DNA from: DAHVFK01 sp963755395 | GTDB lineage: Bacteria > Pseudomonadota > Gammaproteobacteria > Burkholderiales > SG8-39 | NCBI GenBank assembly: GCA_963755395.1 | Contig: CAVWJJ010000003.1 | Span: forward strand, 62,001-126,000 | Reading direction: 5' to 3' | Length of the DNA stretch: 64,000 nucleotides | Shown: positions 18,735 through 28,014 of the stretch, one piece after another | Numbering within the stretch: position 1 is the first letter of the stretch | Layout of the letters: every line of letters starts with the position of its first letter | Program-made: the position numbers and the translations under genes | Notes under the pieces: model-generated | What the model saw: the letters and a program-made list of their open reading frames with translations, nothing else | What the model was told of the DNA's origin: nothing | The model's database searches: none

Positions 18735-19379
18735 CTACAAGCCGCCCAGCGTTCGGCACGCGAAGAGCAGATCGCTCCAGGCCTTCGCCTTGTCGGGCAG
18801 GTTGCGCAGCAGATAGGCCGGATGATAGGTCACCACCAGCGGCACATCCGCGTAGCGGTGCACCCGTCCGCGCAGGCTTGCGATGGTGGCGTCGCTGCCG
18901 AGCAGGGTCTGCGCCGCGAAGCGTCCCATGGCGACGATGATGCGGGGCTGGATCAGCGCGATCTGGCGCTCGAGGAACGGGGTGCAGCGCGCCACTTCCT
19001 CGGGCTCGGGGTTGCGGTTGCCGGGCGGGCGGCACTTGAGCACGTTGGCGATGTAGACGTTCTCGCCGCGCGCCAAGCCGATCGCCGCCAACATGTTGTC
19101 GAGCAGCCTGCCGGCCTGGCCGACGAACGGCTCGCCGAGGCGGTCTTCCTCCGCGCCCGGCGCCTCGCCCACCAGCAGCCAGTCGGCGCTGCGGTCGCCC
19201 ACGCCGAGCACGGTCCGGCTGCGCGACTTGTGCAGCGCACAGGCGGTGCAGGCGGGAACTTCTTGTTCGAGACGAATCCAGTCGGAGTCTTCCGCTTCGG
19301 CAAAGACTGGCTTTTGTCTCAGCCGCCAGACAGGCGCCAGGCCCATCTCGGTCAGGATCGCGAGTCGGCGCGCGCTCAT
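18735..19379 (-). CDS. Type 4 (4Fe-4S) uracil-DNA glycosylase
   Basis: This enzyme removes uracil from DNA. The 214-residue protein has motif A WLLVGEAPGAEEDRLGEPFV and motif B VVTYHPAYLLRNL, and the cluster cysteines occur in VPACTACALH, VLKCRPPGNRNP and EVARCTPFLE. The start ATG overlaps the rimI stop. The tsaB-rimI-udg order is common in proteobacteria. Confidence 0.93.
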   Translation of the reverse strand: MSARRLAILTEMGLAPVWRLRQKPVFAEAEDSDWIRLEQEVPACTACALHKSRSRTVLGVGDRSADWLLVGEAPGAEEDRLGEPFVGQAGRLLDNMLAAIGLARGENVYIANVLKCRPPGNRNPEPEEVARCTPFLERQIALIQPRIIVAMGRFAAQTLLGSDATIASLRGRVHRYADVPLVVTYHPAYLLRNLPDKAKAWSDLLFACRTLGGL

Positions 19380-19837
19380 AGTGCGAGCGAGTAGACCAGC
19401 GCGTCTTCGCGCCCCGCTTGCGCGGGGTAGTAGCCGCGTCGCAGCGCGATGCGCTCGAAGCCGAAATGCGCGTACAGCGCGATCGCGGCGAGGTTGCTCG
19501 GGCGCACCTCGAGGAACAGGCTCTGCGCGCCGCCTTCGCGCGCCAGCGCGAGCGCCTGGCCGAGCAGCGTGCTGCCGTGCCCGCGGCGCTGGTGCGCGGC
19601 GCAGATCGAAAGGTTGAGCAGATGCGCCTCGCCCGCGGCCACCATCAGCACGAAATAGCCGATCAGCTCGCGCCCCAGGCGCAGCGTGCGGCACTGGTAG
19701 CCGGCGCGCAGCGCGTCGGCGAAATTGCCGCGCGTCCAGGGATGGGTATAGATCGTGCGCTCGATCGCGACCACCTGCGCCAGTTCGGCCTCGCGCATCT
19801 GCGCCAGCTGCGGGGTCTCGCTCGGTACCGCACTCAT
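19376..19837 (-). CDS. rimI: RimI, ribosomal protein S18-alanine N-acetyltransferase
   Basis: This 153-residue GNAT protein carries the RimI signature ERTIYTHPWTRGNFADAL and the acetyl-CoA loop AHQRRGHGSTLLGQALALA, followed by LFLEVRPSNLAAIALYAHFG and the end REDALVYSLAL. Translationally coupled on both sides (tsaB upstream, udg downstream). Confidence 0.94.
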   Translation of the reverse strand: MSAVPSETPQLAQMREAELAQVVAIERTIYTHPWTRGNFADALRAGYQCRTLRLGRELIGYFVLMVAAGEAHLLNLSICAAHQRRGHGSTLLGQALALAREGGAQSLFLEVRPSNLAAIALYAHFGFERIALRRGYYPAQAGREDALVYSLAL

Positions 19838-20532
19838 CTGCCTTCGCGCTCCTGCGTGCCTTTGCGCTCTCGGGTGGTAAGCGCCACCTTGTCGCGCAGG
19901 TAGCGCGGCGCCGCGAGCGCGGCATCGACGCCCTGCCCCGCCGCCAGCCGCGGCGCGGCGAGCCGGGCCAGCGCCACCGCGCTAGGATGCACCTCCGCGC
20001 TCACTCGCGCCAGCGCAGCGCCGAACCTGTCCCTCAGCGCCTCGCCGTAGGCCGCGAAGCCGTTGCCGCAGCCGAGCCAGCCTCCGCCCGGGGGCAGCGG
20101 CGCCGCCGCCGGCGCAACGCACTGCGCCTCGACCGACTCGCGCCAGCCGCCGGGCGCGCGCTCAAGCGCCGAATAATACACTTCGCGCATGCGCGCATCG
20201 AGGCACACCACGGCGCGCTGCGCGCCCGATTCTTCGGCCATCGTTTCGAGCGTCGAGACCCCCAGCACCGGGATGCCGCGCGCTAGCGCCAGCCCCTGCG
20301 CCACGCCGCAGGCGATGCGCAGGCCGGTGAACGCGCCAGGCCCGGCGCCGAAGGCCACTGCGTCGAGCGCGCGCGCCGACAGGCCGCGCTGCGCGAGCAG
20401 ACGCTCGAGCATCGGCAGCACCAGCTCGCCGTGGCGATGACCGGCGCGGCGCTCGAGCGCGGCGATCTCGCCGTCCGCCCAAAGCGCCACCGAGCACCAA
20501 TCGCTCGAAGTCTCGATCGCGGCGATTTTCAT
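19834..20532 (-). CDS. tsaB: TsaB, tRNA threonylcarbamoyladenosine biosynthesis protein
   Basis: TsaB partners with TsaD and TsaE in t6A37 tRNA modification. The 232-residue protein begins MKIAAIETSSDWCSVALW and has the typical HGELVLPMLERLLAQRGL and VAFGAGPGAFTGLRIACGVA segments. It is the upstream gene of the leftward tsaB-rimI-udg set and divergent from the dehydrogenase at 20586; a possible -10 for the latter (TAGAAT) lies at 20555-20560. Confidence 0.94.
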   Translation of the reverse strand: MKIAAIETSSDWCSVALWADGEIAALERRAGHRHGELVLPMLERLLAQRGLSARALDAVAFGAGPGAFTGLRIACGVAQGLALARGIPVLGVSTLETMAEESGAQRAVVCLDARMREVYYSALERAPGGWRESVEAQCVAPAAAPLPPGGGWLGCGNGFAAYGEALRDRFGAALARVSAEVHPSAVALARLAAPRLAAGQGVDAALAAPRYLRDKVALTTRERKGTQEREGR

Positions 20533-20585
20533 GCGGCGCCATTCTATCGCCTGCTAGAATTTCGGCCTTTGTGACGGAGGCGAAC

Positions 20586-21665
20586 ATGGCGCGGCACCGC
20601 ATAGCAGTCATTCCGGGCGACGGCATCGGCCGGGAGGTCATTCCCGAGGGCATCCGCGTGCTCGAGGCCGTCGGCGCCAAGTACGGCGTCGAGTTCGAAT
20701 GGCAGGAGTTTCCCTGGAGCTGCGACTGGTACAAGCAGCACGGCAAGATGTGCCCTGACGATGCGCCGCAGATCCTGAAGAAGTTCGACGCGATCTACTT
20801 CGGCGCCGTGGGCAACCCGGCGATCGTCGCCGACCACATCTCGGCCTGGGGCCTGCTGATCAACTTCCGCCGCTGGTTCGACCTGTACGTCAACCTGCGC
20901 CCGGTGCGCCTGTTCCAGGGCCTGCCTTGCCCGCTCGCGGGCCGCAAGCCCGGCGACATCGACTACATGGTGATCCGCGAGAACACCGAGGGCGAATACG
21001 GCAACGTCGGCGGCCGCATCTACGAGGGCACCGAGCGCGAGATCGTGACCCAGCAGGCGGTGTTCAGCCGCAAGGGCGTCGACCGCATCATGAAGTACGC
21101 CTTCGAGCTCGCGAAGACGAGGAAGAAGCACGTCACCTCGTGTACCAAGTCGAACGGCATCTCGATCACCATGCCTTACTGGGACGAGCGCTTCGCCGAA
21201 ATGAAGAAGCATTATCCGGACATCCGCGCCGACCAGTACCACGTCGACGGGCTCAGCATCCAGGCGGTGCTCAATCCCGACCGCTTCGACGTCATCGTCG
21301 CGAGCAACCTGTTCGGCGACATCCTCTCGGACCTCGGGCCGGCCACCGCCGGCACGATCGGCATCGCGCCCTCGGGCAACATCAATCCGGAGCGGTCCTT
21401 CCCCTCGATCTTCGAGCCGGTGCACGGCTCGGCACCCGACATCGCGGGCAGGAAGATCGCCAACCCGATCGCCGCGATCTGGTCCGGCGCGCTGATGCTC
21501 GAGCACCTCGGCCACCCCGACGCGGCGGCTGCGGTGCTGCGCGCCTTCGAGCGCGTGATCGTCGAAGGGCCGCATACGCCCGACATGAAGGGCAAGGCGA
21601 GCACCGCGGACGTCGGCGCCGCGATCGCGAACGCCGCGCGCGGCGAATCGAAGAAGGCGGCGTAG
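20586..21665 (+). CDS. Tartrate / D-malate type decarboxylating dehydrogenase
   Basis: This 359-residue NAD-dependent beta-hydroxyacid oxidative decarboxylase belongs to the isocitrate/isopropylmalate dehydrogenase family. Motifs are HRIAVIPGDGIGREVIPEGI, YVNLRPVRLF, VIRENTEGEYGNVGGRIYEG, the Tyr/Lys region KHVTSCTKSNGISITMPYWD and ASNLFGDILSDLGPATAGTI. Substrate-loop features fit tartrate dehydrogenase (TtuC) or D-malate dehydrogenase (DmlA) better than LeuB. The start is ATG 20586, chosen over GTG 20571 because GGAGG (20576-20580) sits between them at correct spacing. Confidence 0.88.
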   Translation: MARHRIAVIPGDGIGREVIPEGIRVLEAVGAKYGVEFEWQEFPWSCDWYKQHGKMCPDDAPQILKKFDAIYFGAVGNPAIVADHISAWGLLINFRRWFDLYVNLRPVRLFQGLPCPLAGRKPGDIDYMVIRENTEGEYGNVGGRIYEGTEREIVTQQAVFSRKGVDRIMKYAFELAKTRKKHVTSCTKSNGISITMPYWDERFAEMKKHYPDIRADQYHVDGLSIQAVLNPDRFDVIVASNLFGDILSDLGPATAGTIGIAPSGNINPERSFPSIFEPVHGSAPDIAGRKIANPIAAIWSGALMLEHLGHPDAAAAVLRAFERVIVEGPHTPDMKGKASTADVGAAIANAARGESKKAA

Positions 21666-21689
21666 GACGCAAGCCCTTCCTCGACCAAA

Positions 21690-23563
21690 TGGCGACGGAT
21701 GAGGCGACGGAGTTCCCCGAGCGTCTGAACGCCGGCTGGAAGGCGATCGAGAACGACGATCTGCGCTCAGCCGAGGAGATCGCGCGCCGCGCCGGGGCAG
21801 CGGGCATCGGCTCGGCTACTGCCAGCTCGCTCTCGGCCGGTTCGAGGAGGCCGAGCAGGTCCTGCAGCGCGAAGTCCGGCAATACCCGGACCTGATCAAC
21901 GCGCGCAATGCGCTCGGTGTCAGCCTGATCGACCAGTCGCGGCGGGAGGACGCGCTCGCGGTGTTTCTCGAAACGGCGCAGCTCGACTCCGGATCGGCCT
22001 AGGCCAACTCCAATGCCGGCAGTCTGCTGACCGAGCTGGGGCGCCACGAAGAGGCCATTGCCTATCTGCGGCGCGCGTTACGGGAAAGTCCGGAACTCGC
22101 GGAGGCGCACTTCAACCTGGGGATCGCATTACAGCACCTCAAGCGCTACGACGAAGCCGGCGCCAGCCTGTACAAGACGCTGGAGCTCGCGCCCCGCATG
22201 TCGTACGCGCTCGGCCACGCGCTATGGAACGATATTTGCCGATGCCGCTGGGATGAGCTCGAAAGCCGGATTGCGCAACTTCGCCACCAGGTCCGCGACG
22301 AAGGGATACCCGCCGCGCCCTTTACCTTCATCGCGGTGTCGGACAACCCGCTCGAGCATCGGCGCTGCGCCGAGCTGCACGTCCGCGCCACCGTTCCGGC
22401 GCGACCCGCTCTGTGGCAGGGTGAGCGATACCGTCACGAAAAAATCCGGGTCGCCTACCTTTCCGCCGACTTCCACGAGCACGCTACCGGCCACCTGACG
22501 GCGGGCCTGTTCGAGCGTCACGACCGCGCGCTTCGAGACCTGCGCGATCTCGTACGGGCCGTATGACGGCTGCGCGATGCGGTCGCGCCTCACGCGTGCA
22601 TTCGGCAAATTCGTCGAGGCGCGGACACTGGCCGACGCCCAGGTCGCCCGCGTGCTGCGCGACATGGAGATCGACATCGCGGTCGACCTGAAGGGCCACA
22701 CGACCGACAGCCGGTTCGGGATCCTTGCCTACCGGCCGGCGCCGATTCAAGTCGCCTACCTGGGCTATCCCGGAACCACGGGCGCGGAATTCATCGATTA
22801 CGTCCTGGCCGACCGTTACGTGCGGCGCGAAACGGATCGCGAGTGCTACACGCAGAAGGTCGCCTATCTGCCCGACTGCTACCAGGTCAACGATTCGGCG
22901 CGCCACATCCCGCAACACACCCCGGCGCGCGCCGAGATGGGCCTGCCGCAAGACGGCTTTGTCTTCTGCTGCTTCAACAACAGCTACAAGATCACCCCGC
23001 AGATATTCGACATCCGGATGCGGCTGCTGCGCCAGGTGCCGTCGAGCGTGTTGTGGCTGCTCGAAGACAACGCCGCCGCGCGGCGCAACCTGGAGCGCGC
23101 AGCACAAGCGCTGGGCGTGGCGGCGGCGAGGCTGGTGTTCGCGCCGCGGCTGCCGCCGGCCGAACATCTGGCCCGGCATCGGCTGGCCGACCTGTTTCTG
23201 GACACGCTGCCCTGCAACGCGCACACCACCGCGAGCGAGGCGCTGTGGGCGGGATTGCCGCTTCTTGCCTGCTCCGGCCGCGCCTTCGCCGGACGGGTGG
23301 CGGGCAGCCTGCTGCAATCCATTGGACTTCCCGAACTGATTGCGCGTTCTGCGGAGGAATACGAAACCCTTGCGCTGGACCTCGCCAGGGACCCGCGGCT
23401 GCTTTCCGGTCTACGGGCAAGGCTCGCGGCCAACCGGCGCAGCGCGCCGCTGTTCGATACCGACAGGTCGTGCCGCAACCTGGAGTCGGCCTTTCGGACC
23501 GTGTGGCAAATGCAGCAGCGCGGGGAGCCGCCACAGCCCTTTTCCGTCGCGCCCGCGGCCTAG
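21690..23563 (+). pseudogene. TPR / O-GlcNAc-transferase-like (SPINDLY family) gene, disrupted
   Basis: The conceptual protein is about 620 residues. Two or more TPR repeats come first (QLALGRFEEAEQVLQREVRQ; LTELGRHEEAIAYLRRAL). A C-terminal glycosyltransferase 41 domain follows (VDLKGHTTDSRFGILAYRPA, PIQVAYLGYPGTTGAEFIDY, CCFNNSYKITPQIFDIRMRL). Family members transfer sugars, often GlcNAc, to proteins or act in surface glycan synthesis. Three lesions are visible: a frameshift near 21797, an in-frame amber TAG at 22000-22002 where CAG would fit, and a +1 shift near 22528. The stop codon cannot be explained by the one-base pattern seen in clpP or mfd, so real decay is likely. The last open part runs to 23563. 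Confidence 0.75.
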
Positions 23564-23582
23564 CGCTCTCGGCGCGGACCGG

Positions 23583-24407
23583 CTATCGCACCTTGTTGAC
23601 CAGTCCGTCCAGGAAAGCGTCTACGGCGCGCGTATAGGCGCCCTCGTCGCCGAGCTGCGCGTTGATCTCGCGATGGGTCAGATCCTCCTCGAGCACGCTC
23701 GCCTGCGTGCCGAAAGTGCGCGCCCTGGCGGCGAAGGCCTGCGCCGCAGGGCAGGAATCGGCGCGCCGGGTCGAGCACACCGCGAGAAACGGCGCGCCGC
23801 GCGCGGACAGGCGCGCCAGCGGCGACGCCGCCGCCCAGTCCGCGGGGTCGCGGCCGAAGGCGCGGTCGTACAGGCGCAGGTGACGCCCGCGCATGATGCG
23901 CTCCACGTCGAGCGCCGCGCTGTCGAGCTCCACCGTCCCGAGCCAGGGCCGCGCGCCCAGCTCGAGCGCGATGCGCGGCGCGGCCGCGATGAGCGAGACC
24001 AGGTGCGCGCCGGCCGAGTGTCCCATCAAGATGAAGCGCGTGCCGTCGCCACCCCAGGAGGCCGCCTGCGCCTGCGCCGCAGCGAGCGCGCGCGCCACGT
24101 CGCGCGCCTGCTCGAGCGGCGCCGCGTCGGGCAGCATGCGGTAATTGGCCGAGACGAACACGAAGCCGCGCGGCACCCAGCGCGCGACCTTGTTTTTGAC
24201 CACGGTCGCCGCGCCCTTGTCGCCGAACGCCCACGCGCCGCCGTGCACCATGAATATCACCGCTGCGCCGTGCGCTTCCCGCGGCGCGTAGACGTCGTAG
24301 CGCTGGCGCGCGTCCGGGCCGTAGGCGACATCGCGCAGGATGCGCTCGCCGGCCGCCGCTGGCGCGGCCGCGGCAATTGCGAGCAGCAGGAAGGCTATGC
24401 GGCGCAT
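23583..24407 (-). CDS. Secreted alpha/beta-hydrolase (BD-FAE / carboxylesterase-like)
   Basis: This 274-residue protein has a signal peptide (MRRIAFLLLAIAAAAPAAAG). The oxyanion-hole motif VIFMVHGGAWAFGDKG, nucleophile elbow FILMGHSAGAHLVSL and a late His (EDLTHREINAQL) form the expected triad with an Asp before it. The similarity is to arylformamidase-like / feruloyl-esterase type hydrolases. The substrate is unknown. It is divergent from ridA, with 32 bp between the starts. Confidence 0.85.
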   Translation of the reverse strand: MRRIAFLLLAIAAAAPAAAGERILRDVAYGPDARQRYDVYAPREAHGAAVIFMVHGGAWAFGDKGAATVVKNKVARWVPRGFVFVSANYRMLPDAAPLEQARDVARALAAAQAQAASWGGDGTRFILMGHSAGAHLVSLIAAAPRIALELGARPWLGTVELDSAALDVERIMRGRHLRLYDRAFGRDPADWAAASPLARLSARGAPFLAVCSTRRADSCPAAQAFAARARTFGTQASVLEEDLTHREINAQLGDEGAYTRAVDAFLDGLVNKVR

Positions 24408-24439
24408 GCGGCGGGTTTGCGCTAGAGTAACCGCAATCC

Positions 24440-24829
24440 ATGCCGAGAACCAACTACTCGTCGGGAGCGCCGTGGGAGCCGGTGGTGGGATATTCCCGCG
24501 CCGTGAAGGCGGGCGATTACGTGCATGTCTCGGGCACCACCGCGACCGACGGCTCGGGCAGGATCGTCGGACTGAGCGACCCGCACGCGCAGGCCGTGCA
24601 GTGCCTGCGCAACATCGAGACCGCTCTGATCAAGGCCGGGGCCAGGATGTCGCAGGTGGTGCGCACCCGGATCTACGTGGTGGACATCCGGCACTGGGAG
24701 CAGGTCGGCAAGGCGCACGGCGCGGTTTTCGGCGCGATCCAGCCAGCGACCACGCTGGTGCAGGTCGCGCGCCTCATCTCGTCCGACATGCTGGTCGAGA
24801 TCGAGGCCGATGCCTGGCTGGGGGACTAG
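24440..24829 (+). CDS. RidA family protein (YjgF/YER057c)
   Basis: RidA-type enzymes hydrolyse reactive enamine/imine intermediates. The 129-residue protein has the trimer-barrel motifs AGDYVHVSGTTATDGSGRIV, QCLRNIETALIKAGARMSQV, VVRTRIYVVDIRHWEQVGKA (catalytic Arg in RTRIYV) and MLVEIEADAWLGD. Its stop overlaps the convergent next gene by 4 bp. Confidence 0.9.
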   Translation: MPRTNYSSGAPWEPVVGYSRAVKAGDYVHVSGTTATDGSGRIVGLSDPHAQAVQCLRNIETALIKAGARMSQVVRTRIYVVDIRHWEQVGKAHGAVFGAIQPATTLVQVARLISSDMLVEIEADAWLGD

Positions 24830-25365
24830 CGCGAGAGCTTGCCGAAGAACGCTCCGACTTCCTGCCCGTTCTCGGTCACCACGCTGCGGAAATCCATGTC
24901 CTTCTCGCGCGCGAAGCGGAAGATGACGTTTTCGCGCATTTGCTTGCCGTTCTGCTCCCACTCGTAGTGCGCGAGCATGGTCCTGGCGTCGGTCCAGTCG
25001 GAGATGTGGTCGTGCGTGTCGCCCTGGTTGTTGACTGCGTACCAGTGCCCGATGCCGGTCACCGGGTCAACGCCCATCAGGTCCGCCTCCACGAAGATCA
25101 TCGTGTCGCCGCGCCCGACGAAGTCGCAGCGCACGGCCCAGCCCGAGACCGCCTTGCGGCACGACAGCGACAGCGCGAGCTGCACCGGGTCCTTGCCGGG
25201 CGCGCCGTACTGGCCGTTGCCCTTCCAGTAGCCGAGGAAGGGATAGAACCGCGTCGGCACCGGCGCCGGCGCCGGCGCGGCAGTCTGCGCCACCGCAGCC
25301 GAAACCGAGACGGTCAGCGCGGCGCCCGCCAACACGAGCGCGGCGATGCGGGCATATCTCTGCAT
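24826..25365 (-). CDS. Secreted protein of unknown function (DUF1579-like)
   Basis: This 179-residue protein has a signal peptide (RIAALVLAGAALTVSVSAAVAQ), an Ala/Pro linker, and a lipocalin-like strand pattern (FYPFLGYWKGNGQYG, RCDFVGRGDTMIFVEADLMG, HDHISDWTDARTMLAHYEWE). The resemblance to DUF1579-type proteins is weak. It is probably periplasmic. No partner genes suggest a role. Confidence 0.6.
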   Translation of the reverse strand: MQRYARIAALVLAGAALTVSVSAAVAQTAAPAPAPVPTRFYPFLGYWKGNGQYGAPGKDPVQLALSLSCRKAVSGWAVRCDFVGRGDTMIFVEADLMGVDPVTGIGHWYAVNNQGDTHDHISDWTDARTMLAHYEWEQNGKQMRENVIFRFAREKDMDFRSVVTENGQEVGAFFGKLSR

Positions 25366-25389
25366 GAAGCGCCTCCTTTGATTTCGGAA

Positions 25390-26250
25390 CTAGTCTACCG
25401 GGTCCGGCGTGACAATTTCCGTATCGTCCCGGTTGCCCCACTCGCCCCATGATGAGACGTAGTTTCGCACCCGCGGAAAGCCGAGCGACTTGAGCGCGAG
25501 GAAAGTGCTGGCCGAGCGGTAGCCGCCCTGGCACAGCGGAATGACGGTCTTGTCCGGCGTCACGCCCTTCGCGGCGTAGAGCGCGCGGATCTCGTGCGCC
25601 GGCCGGAACGCGCCGCGGGCGTCCAGGTGATCGCGCCAGAAGACGTGCACTGCCCCCGGGATCGTCCCCGCGCGCCGGGCGCGCTTTTCGCTGCCGCGGT
25701 ACTCGGATTCGCGCCTGACATCGAGGATCACGGTCTGCGCGTCGCCGATCGCGCGCTGCACGTCGAAGCGCGTCGCCAGCAGATCGAGCGCGGGCGCTCC
25801 CTTGAACGGCGGCGGCGTCGGGGGCGCCTTGGCCGGGTCGGCGGGCGGCGGCGCCTCACGCACGCGCACCAGCCGGCCGCCCGCCGCGCTCCAGGCCCGC
25901 GTCCCGCCGTCGAGCAGCCTGACATCCGGGTGACCCAGCACCGCGAGCAGCCAGACCGCGCGCGCGGCCCGCTCGCCGCTCTCGTGGTCGTAGATCGCCA
26001 CCGGCCGCTCGCGCGCCACGCCGCGGCTGCCGAACAGGGTGCGGAAGATCGCCAGGAAGGCGCTCAGCGGGGCCTCGGAGGAATCGTTCAGGCTCACCCC
26101 GTAGATGTCGAGATGCCTCGCGCCTTCGATATGCCGGAGCGCGAAGTCCTCCGCCGGGCGCAGGTCGAGCAGCGTGACCGCCGCGCGCCGCGCGCCCAGC
26201 TCGCGCGCGTCGATCAGATATTTCGGCTCGGGGAAATCCACGCCTGTCAC
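25390..26250 (-). CDS. Two-domain rhodanese (sulfurtransferase)
   Basis: The 286-residue tandem rhodanese starts with GTG at 26250, which overlaps the SDR stop (GTGA). Domain 1 (residues ~5-120) has loop AIYDHESGERAARAVWLL, in which the catalytic Cys position is Asp. Domain 2 (residues ~160-280) has IPLCQGGYRSASTFLALK with the active Cys. This inactive-N, active-C arrangement is normal for thiosulfate/3-mercaptopyruvate sulfurtransferases. A Pro/Ala-rich linker joins the halves. Confidence 0.88.
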   Translation of the reverse strand: MTGVDFPEPKYLIDARELGARRAAVTLLDLRPAEDFALRHIEGARHLDIYGVSLNDSSEAPLSAFLAIFRTLFGSRGVARERPVAIYDHESGERAARAVWLLAVLGHPDVRLLDGGTRAWSAAGGRLVRVREAPPPADPAKAPPTPPPFKGAPALDLLATRFDVQRAIGDAQTVILDVRRESEYRGSEKRARRAGTIPGAVHVFWRDHLDARGAFRPAHEIRALYAAKGVTPDKTVIPLCQGGYRSASTFLALKSLGFPRVRNYVSSWGEWGNRDDTEIVTPDPVD

Positions 26251-27035
26251 GCCGCCCGCGTGGCGCCGCCGTCGATGCTGATGGTGGTGCCGCTGATGTA
26301 CGTGTTGCGCTCCGAGGCGAGGAAGGCGATCAGCGGCGCGATCTCGTGCGGCTGGGCGAAGCGGCCGATGGGAATGTCGCGCAGAAATTCCTCGCGCGCC
26401 GCCTGCTCGGAAATGCCCATCAGCGACGCCTTCGCCTGCACCATGTAGTCGAGCCGGCGCGTCTGCATGGGGCAAGGGCTCACGCCGTTGACCAGGATCC
26501 CGTCCCTGACGAACTCGTCGGCGAGCGCCTTGGTGAAATTGATCAGGCCGGCGTTCGCGACGCCCGCCGGCATGGCCTGCGTCTCCGGCTGCCGCCCGCG
26601 GTGGCCGATCAGGTTCACGATGCGCCCCCAGCGCCGGCGCTGCATGTGCGGGATCACCTCGCGGCAGCAGTGCACGATGCCGAACAGCTTCAGCTCGAGG
26701 CTGTTGCGCCACTCCTCCTCGGTCAGGCGCAGGAAATCGCCGGACGTCGCCGAGCCGATGCTGTTCACCAGGATGTCGATGCGGCCGAAGCGCTCGAGCA
26801 CTTCGCCCGCCATGCGGCGGATCTGCTCGTGCCTGGTGCAATCCACCTGCACGGTCAGCACCTCGGCTTGCGCCTCGCGCCCGATTTCCGCCGCGGCCTG
26901 CGCCAGCGCCTCCTGGCCGCGGGCGCCGATCGCGACCCTGCAGCCTTCGGCCATGAGCGCGAGCGCCGCGGCCTTGCCGATCCCCATGCTGCCCCCCGTC
27001 ACCAGGGCGCATTTCCCTTTCAGGCCCAGATCCAT
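26247..27035 (-). CDS. SDR-fold oxidoreductase with divergent active site
   Basis: This 262-residue Rossmann protein has the NAD(P)-binding glycine motif ALVTGGSMGIGKAAALAL and NSIGSATSGDF in place of NNAG. The catalytic YxxxK is absent: the aligned segment is MPAGVANAGLINFTKALA, so Tyr becomes Ala and Lys becomes Asn, and the preceding Ser region is IVNLIGHRGRQP. It therefore belongs to a divergent SDR group and may use another mechanism or simply bind ligands. It is coupled to the sulfurtransferase gene. Confidence 0.83.
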   Translation of the reverse strand: MDLGLKGKCALVTGGSMGIGKAAALALMAEGCRVAIGARGQEALAQAAAEIGREAQAEVLTVQVDCTRHEQIRRMAGEVLERFGRIDILVNSIGSATSGDFLRLTEEEWRNSLELKLFGIVHCCREVIPHMQRRRWGRIVNLIGHRGRQPETQAMPAGVANAGLINFTKALADEFVRDGILVNGVSPCPMQTRRLDYMVQAKASLMGISEQAAREEFLRDIPIGRFAQPHEIAPLIAFLASERNTYISGTTISIDGGATRAA

Positions 27036-27104
27036 CCCTGCCTTTCGTCAGGTCGAAGTGTCCACTCTAGCGGAAGAGGTTCCGCGTCCCGGTGCACCGG
27101 GCCA

Positions 27105-27536
27105 TCAAGTCGCAGTTCCGTCATCGGGAATGAGCCTCTTGCCGAGACTGATCGATTCATCCTGCGCATAGCCGATGGCGCGATAGAACGCTACGGCTTC
27201 GGCGTTGGACAGGCGCACCTGGATATTCACCTTCGGGCAGCCGAGGGTCAGCAACAATTGCTCGACCCGCTCCATCAACGCACGCCCGCATCCCCGGCCG
27301 CGACAGTCCGGGGCGACCGCCAGGTAGTTGACCCAGCCGCGGTGGCCTTCATAGCCCGCCATGACGGTCGCGACAAGCCGGCGATCCCGGGTGCCAACCA
27401 GGAACAGCTCAGGCTGAATCGAGAGCTTGCGCGCAATGTCCTTGCGCGGATCGTTCCAGGGCCGCGTCAAGCCACACTCCTGCCACAAGGATACGACCGC
27501 GCCCTCGTCAGCGGGCTGATAAGCGCGTATGTCCAT
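27105..27536 (-). CDS. ypeA: GNAT acetyltransferase YpeA
   Basis: This 143-residue GNAT enzyme is close to E. coli YpeA along its length: DIRAYQPADEGAVVSLWQEC, LTRPWNDPRKDIARKL, MAGYEGHRGWVNYLAVAPDC, RGRGCGRALMERVEQLLLTL and the end SLGKRLIPDD. The substrate is unknown. It lies 8 bp after the next gene's stop, with no attC site between, so it is probably chromosomal rather than a cassette. Confidence 0.88.
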   Translation of the reverse strand: MDIRAYQPADEGAVVSLWQECGLTRPWNDPRKDIARKLSIQPELFLVGTRDRRLVATVMAGYEGHRGWVNYLAVAPDCRGRGCGRALMERVEQLLLTLGCPKVNIQVRLSNAEAVAFYRAIGYAQDESISLGKRLIPDDGTAT

Positions 27537-27544
27537 GTTGCCGG

Positions 27545-27994
27545 CTATGCGTCACCGCTCGGCGACGCGCCCTTTTCCCACTGCGCGATGACGCCGCGCA
27601 CGACGCGAAACAGCGGGTGCGGTTGCGGAGCCTTGACGGTTGTCATCCGCGCCAACCACTTCGGATCGCGCGCCCTGAGCTTTTCCGTCAGGTGCTGCCA
27701 TTCGAACTCGAGCTGCCCGCGCGTGACGGCGAGCCGGTCGGCTGCGCCGGAACGACTGATCTTCGCGCGCTCAAAATCGTAACCGCGATTCAACGCCTCT
27801 GCGTAAACGCTCCGCAAGTACTCTGCAATGAACCCGACGGGGGAGGCTCGCTCCTGAAACCGAAGCAGCTGGGGATGATGAGCGTAACCGTTCGTACGTC
27901 CCCTGAGTACGGCCTGGGCAAGCAGTCCTTCGCGCCACAAGGCAACCAGGCCGCGCGCGTCGAGATACTTCGGATGCAGGCTCCAGATGCGCAC
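27545..27994 (-). CDS. Pyrimidine dimer DNA glycosylase / endonuclease V-like protein
   Basis: This ~149-residue protein has the Pyr_excise-type N-terminus RIWSLHPKYLDARGLVALWR, then LLAQAVLRGRTNGYAHHPQL and LEFEWQHLTEKLRARDPKWL. By family, it would cut at UV-induced dimers, using the N-terminal residue after Met removal. I prefer GTG at 27994 (V-R-I-W, with a GGA-rich site upstream) over the longer start at 28030, because family members begin right at this motif. It follows the weak attC-like site, so it may mark the edge of the cassette array. Confidence 0.72.
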   Translation of the reverse strand: MRIWSLHPKYLDARGLVALWREGLLAQAVLRGRTNGYAHHPQLLRFQERASPVGFIAEYLRSVYAEALNRGYDFERAKISRSGAADRLAVTRGQLEFEWQHLTEKLRARDPKWLARMTTVKAPQPHPLFRVVRGVIAQWEKGASPSGDA

Positions 27995-28014
27995 CGTTCC
28001 TATCCCCTTTAGTC

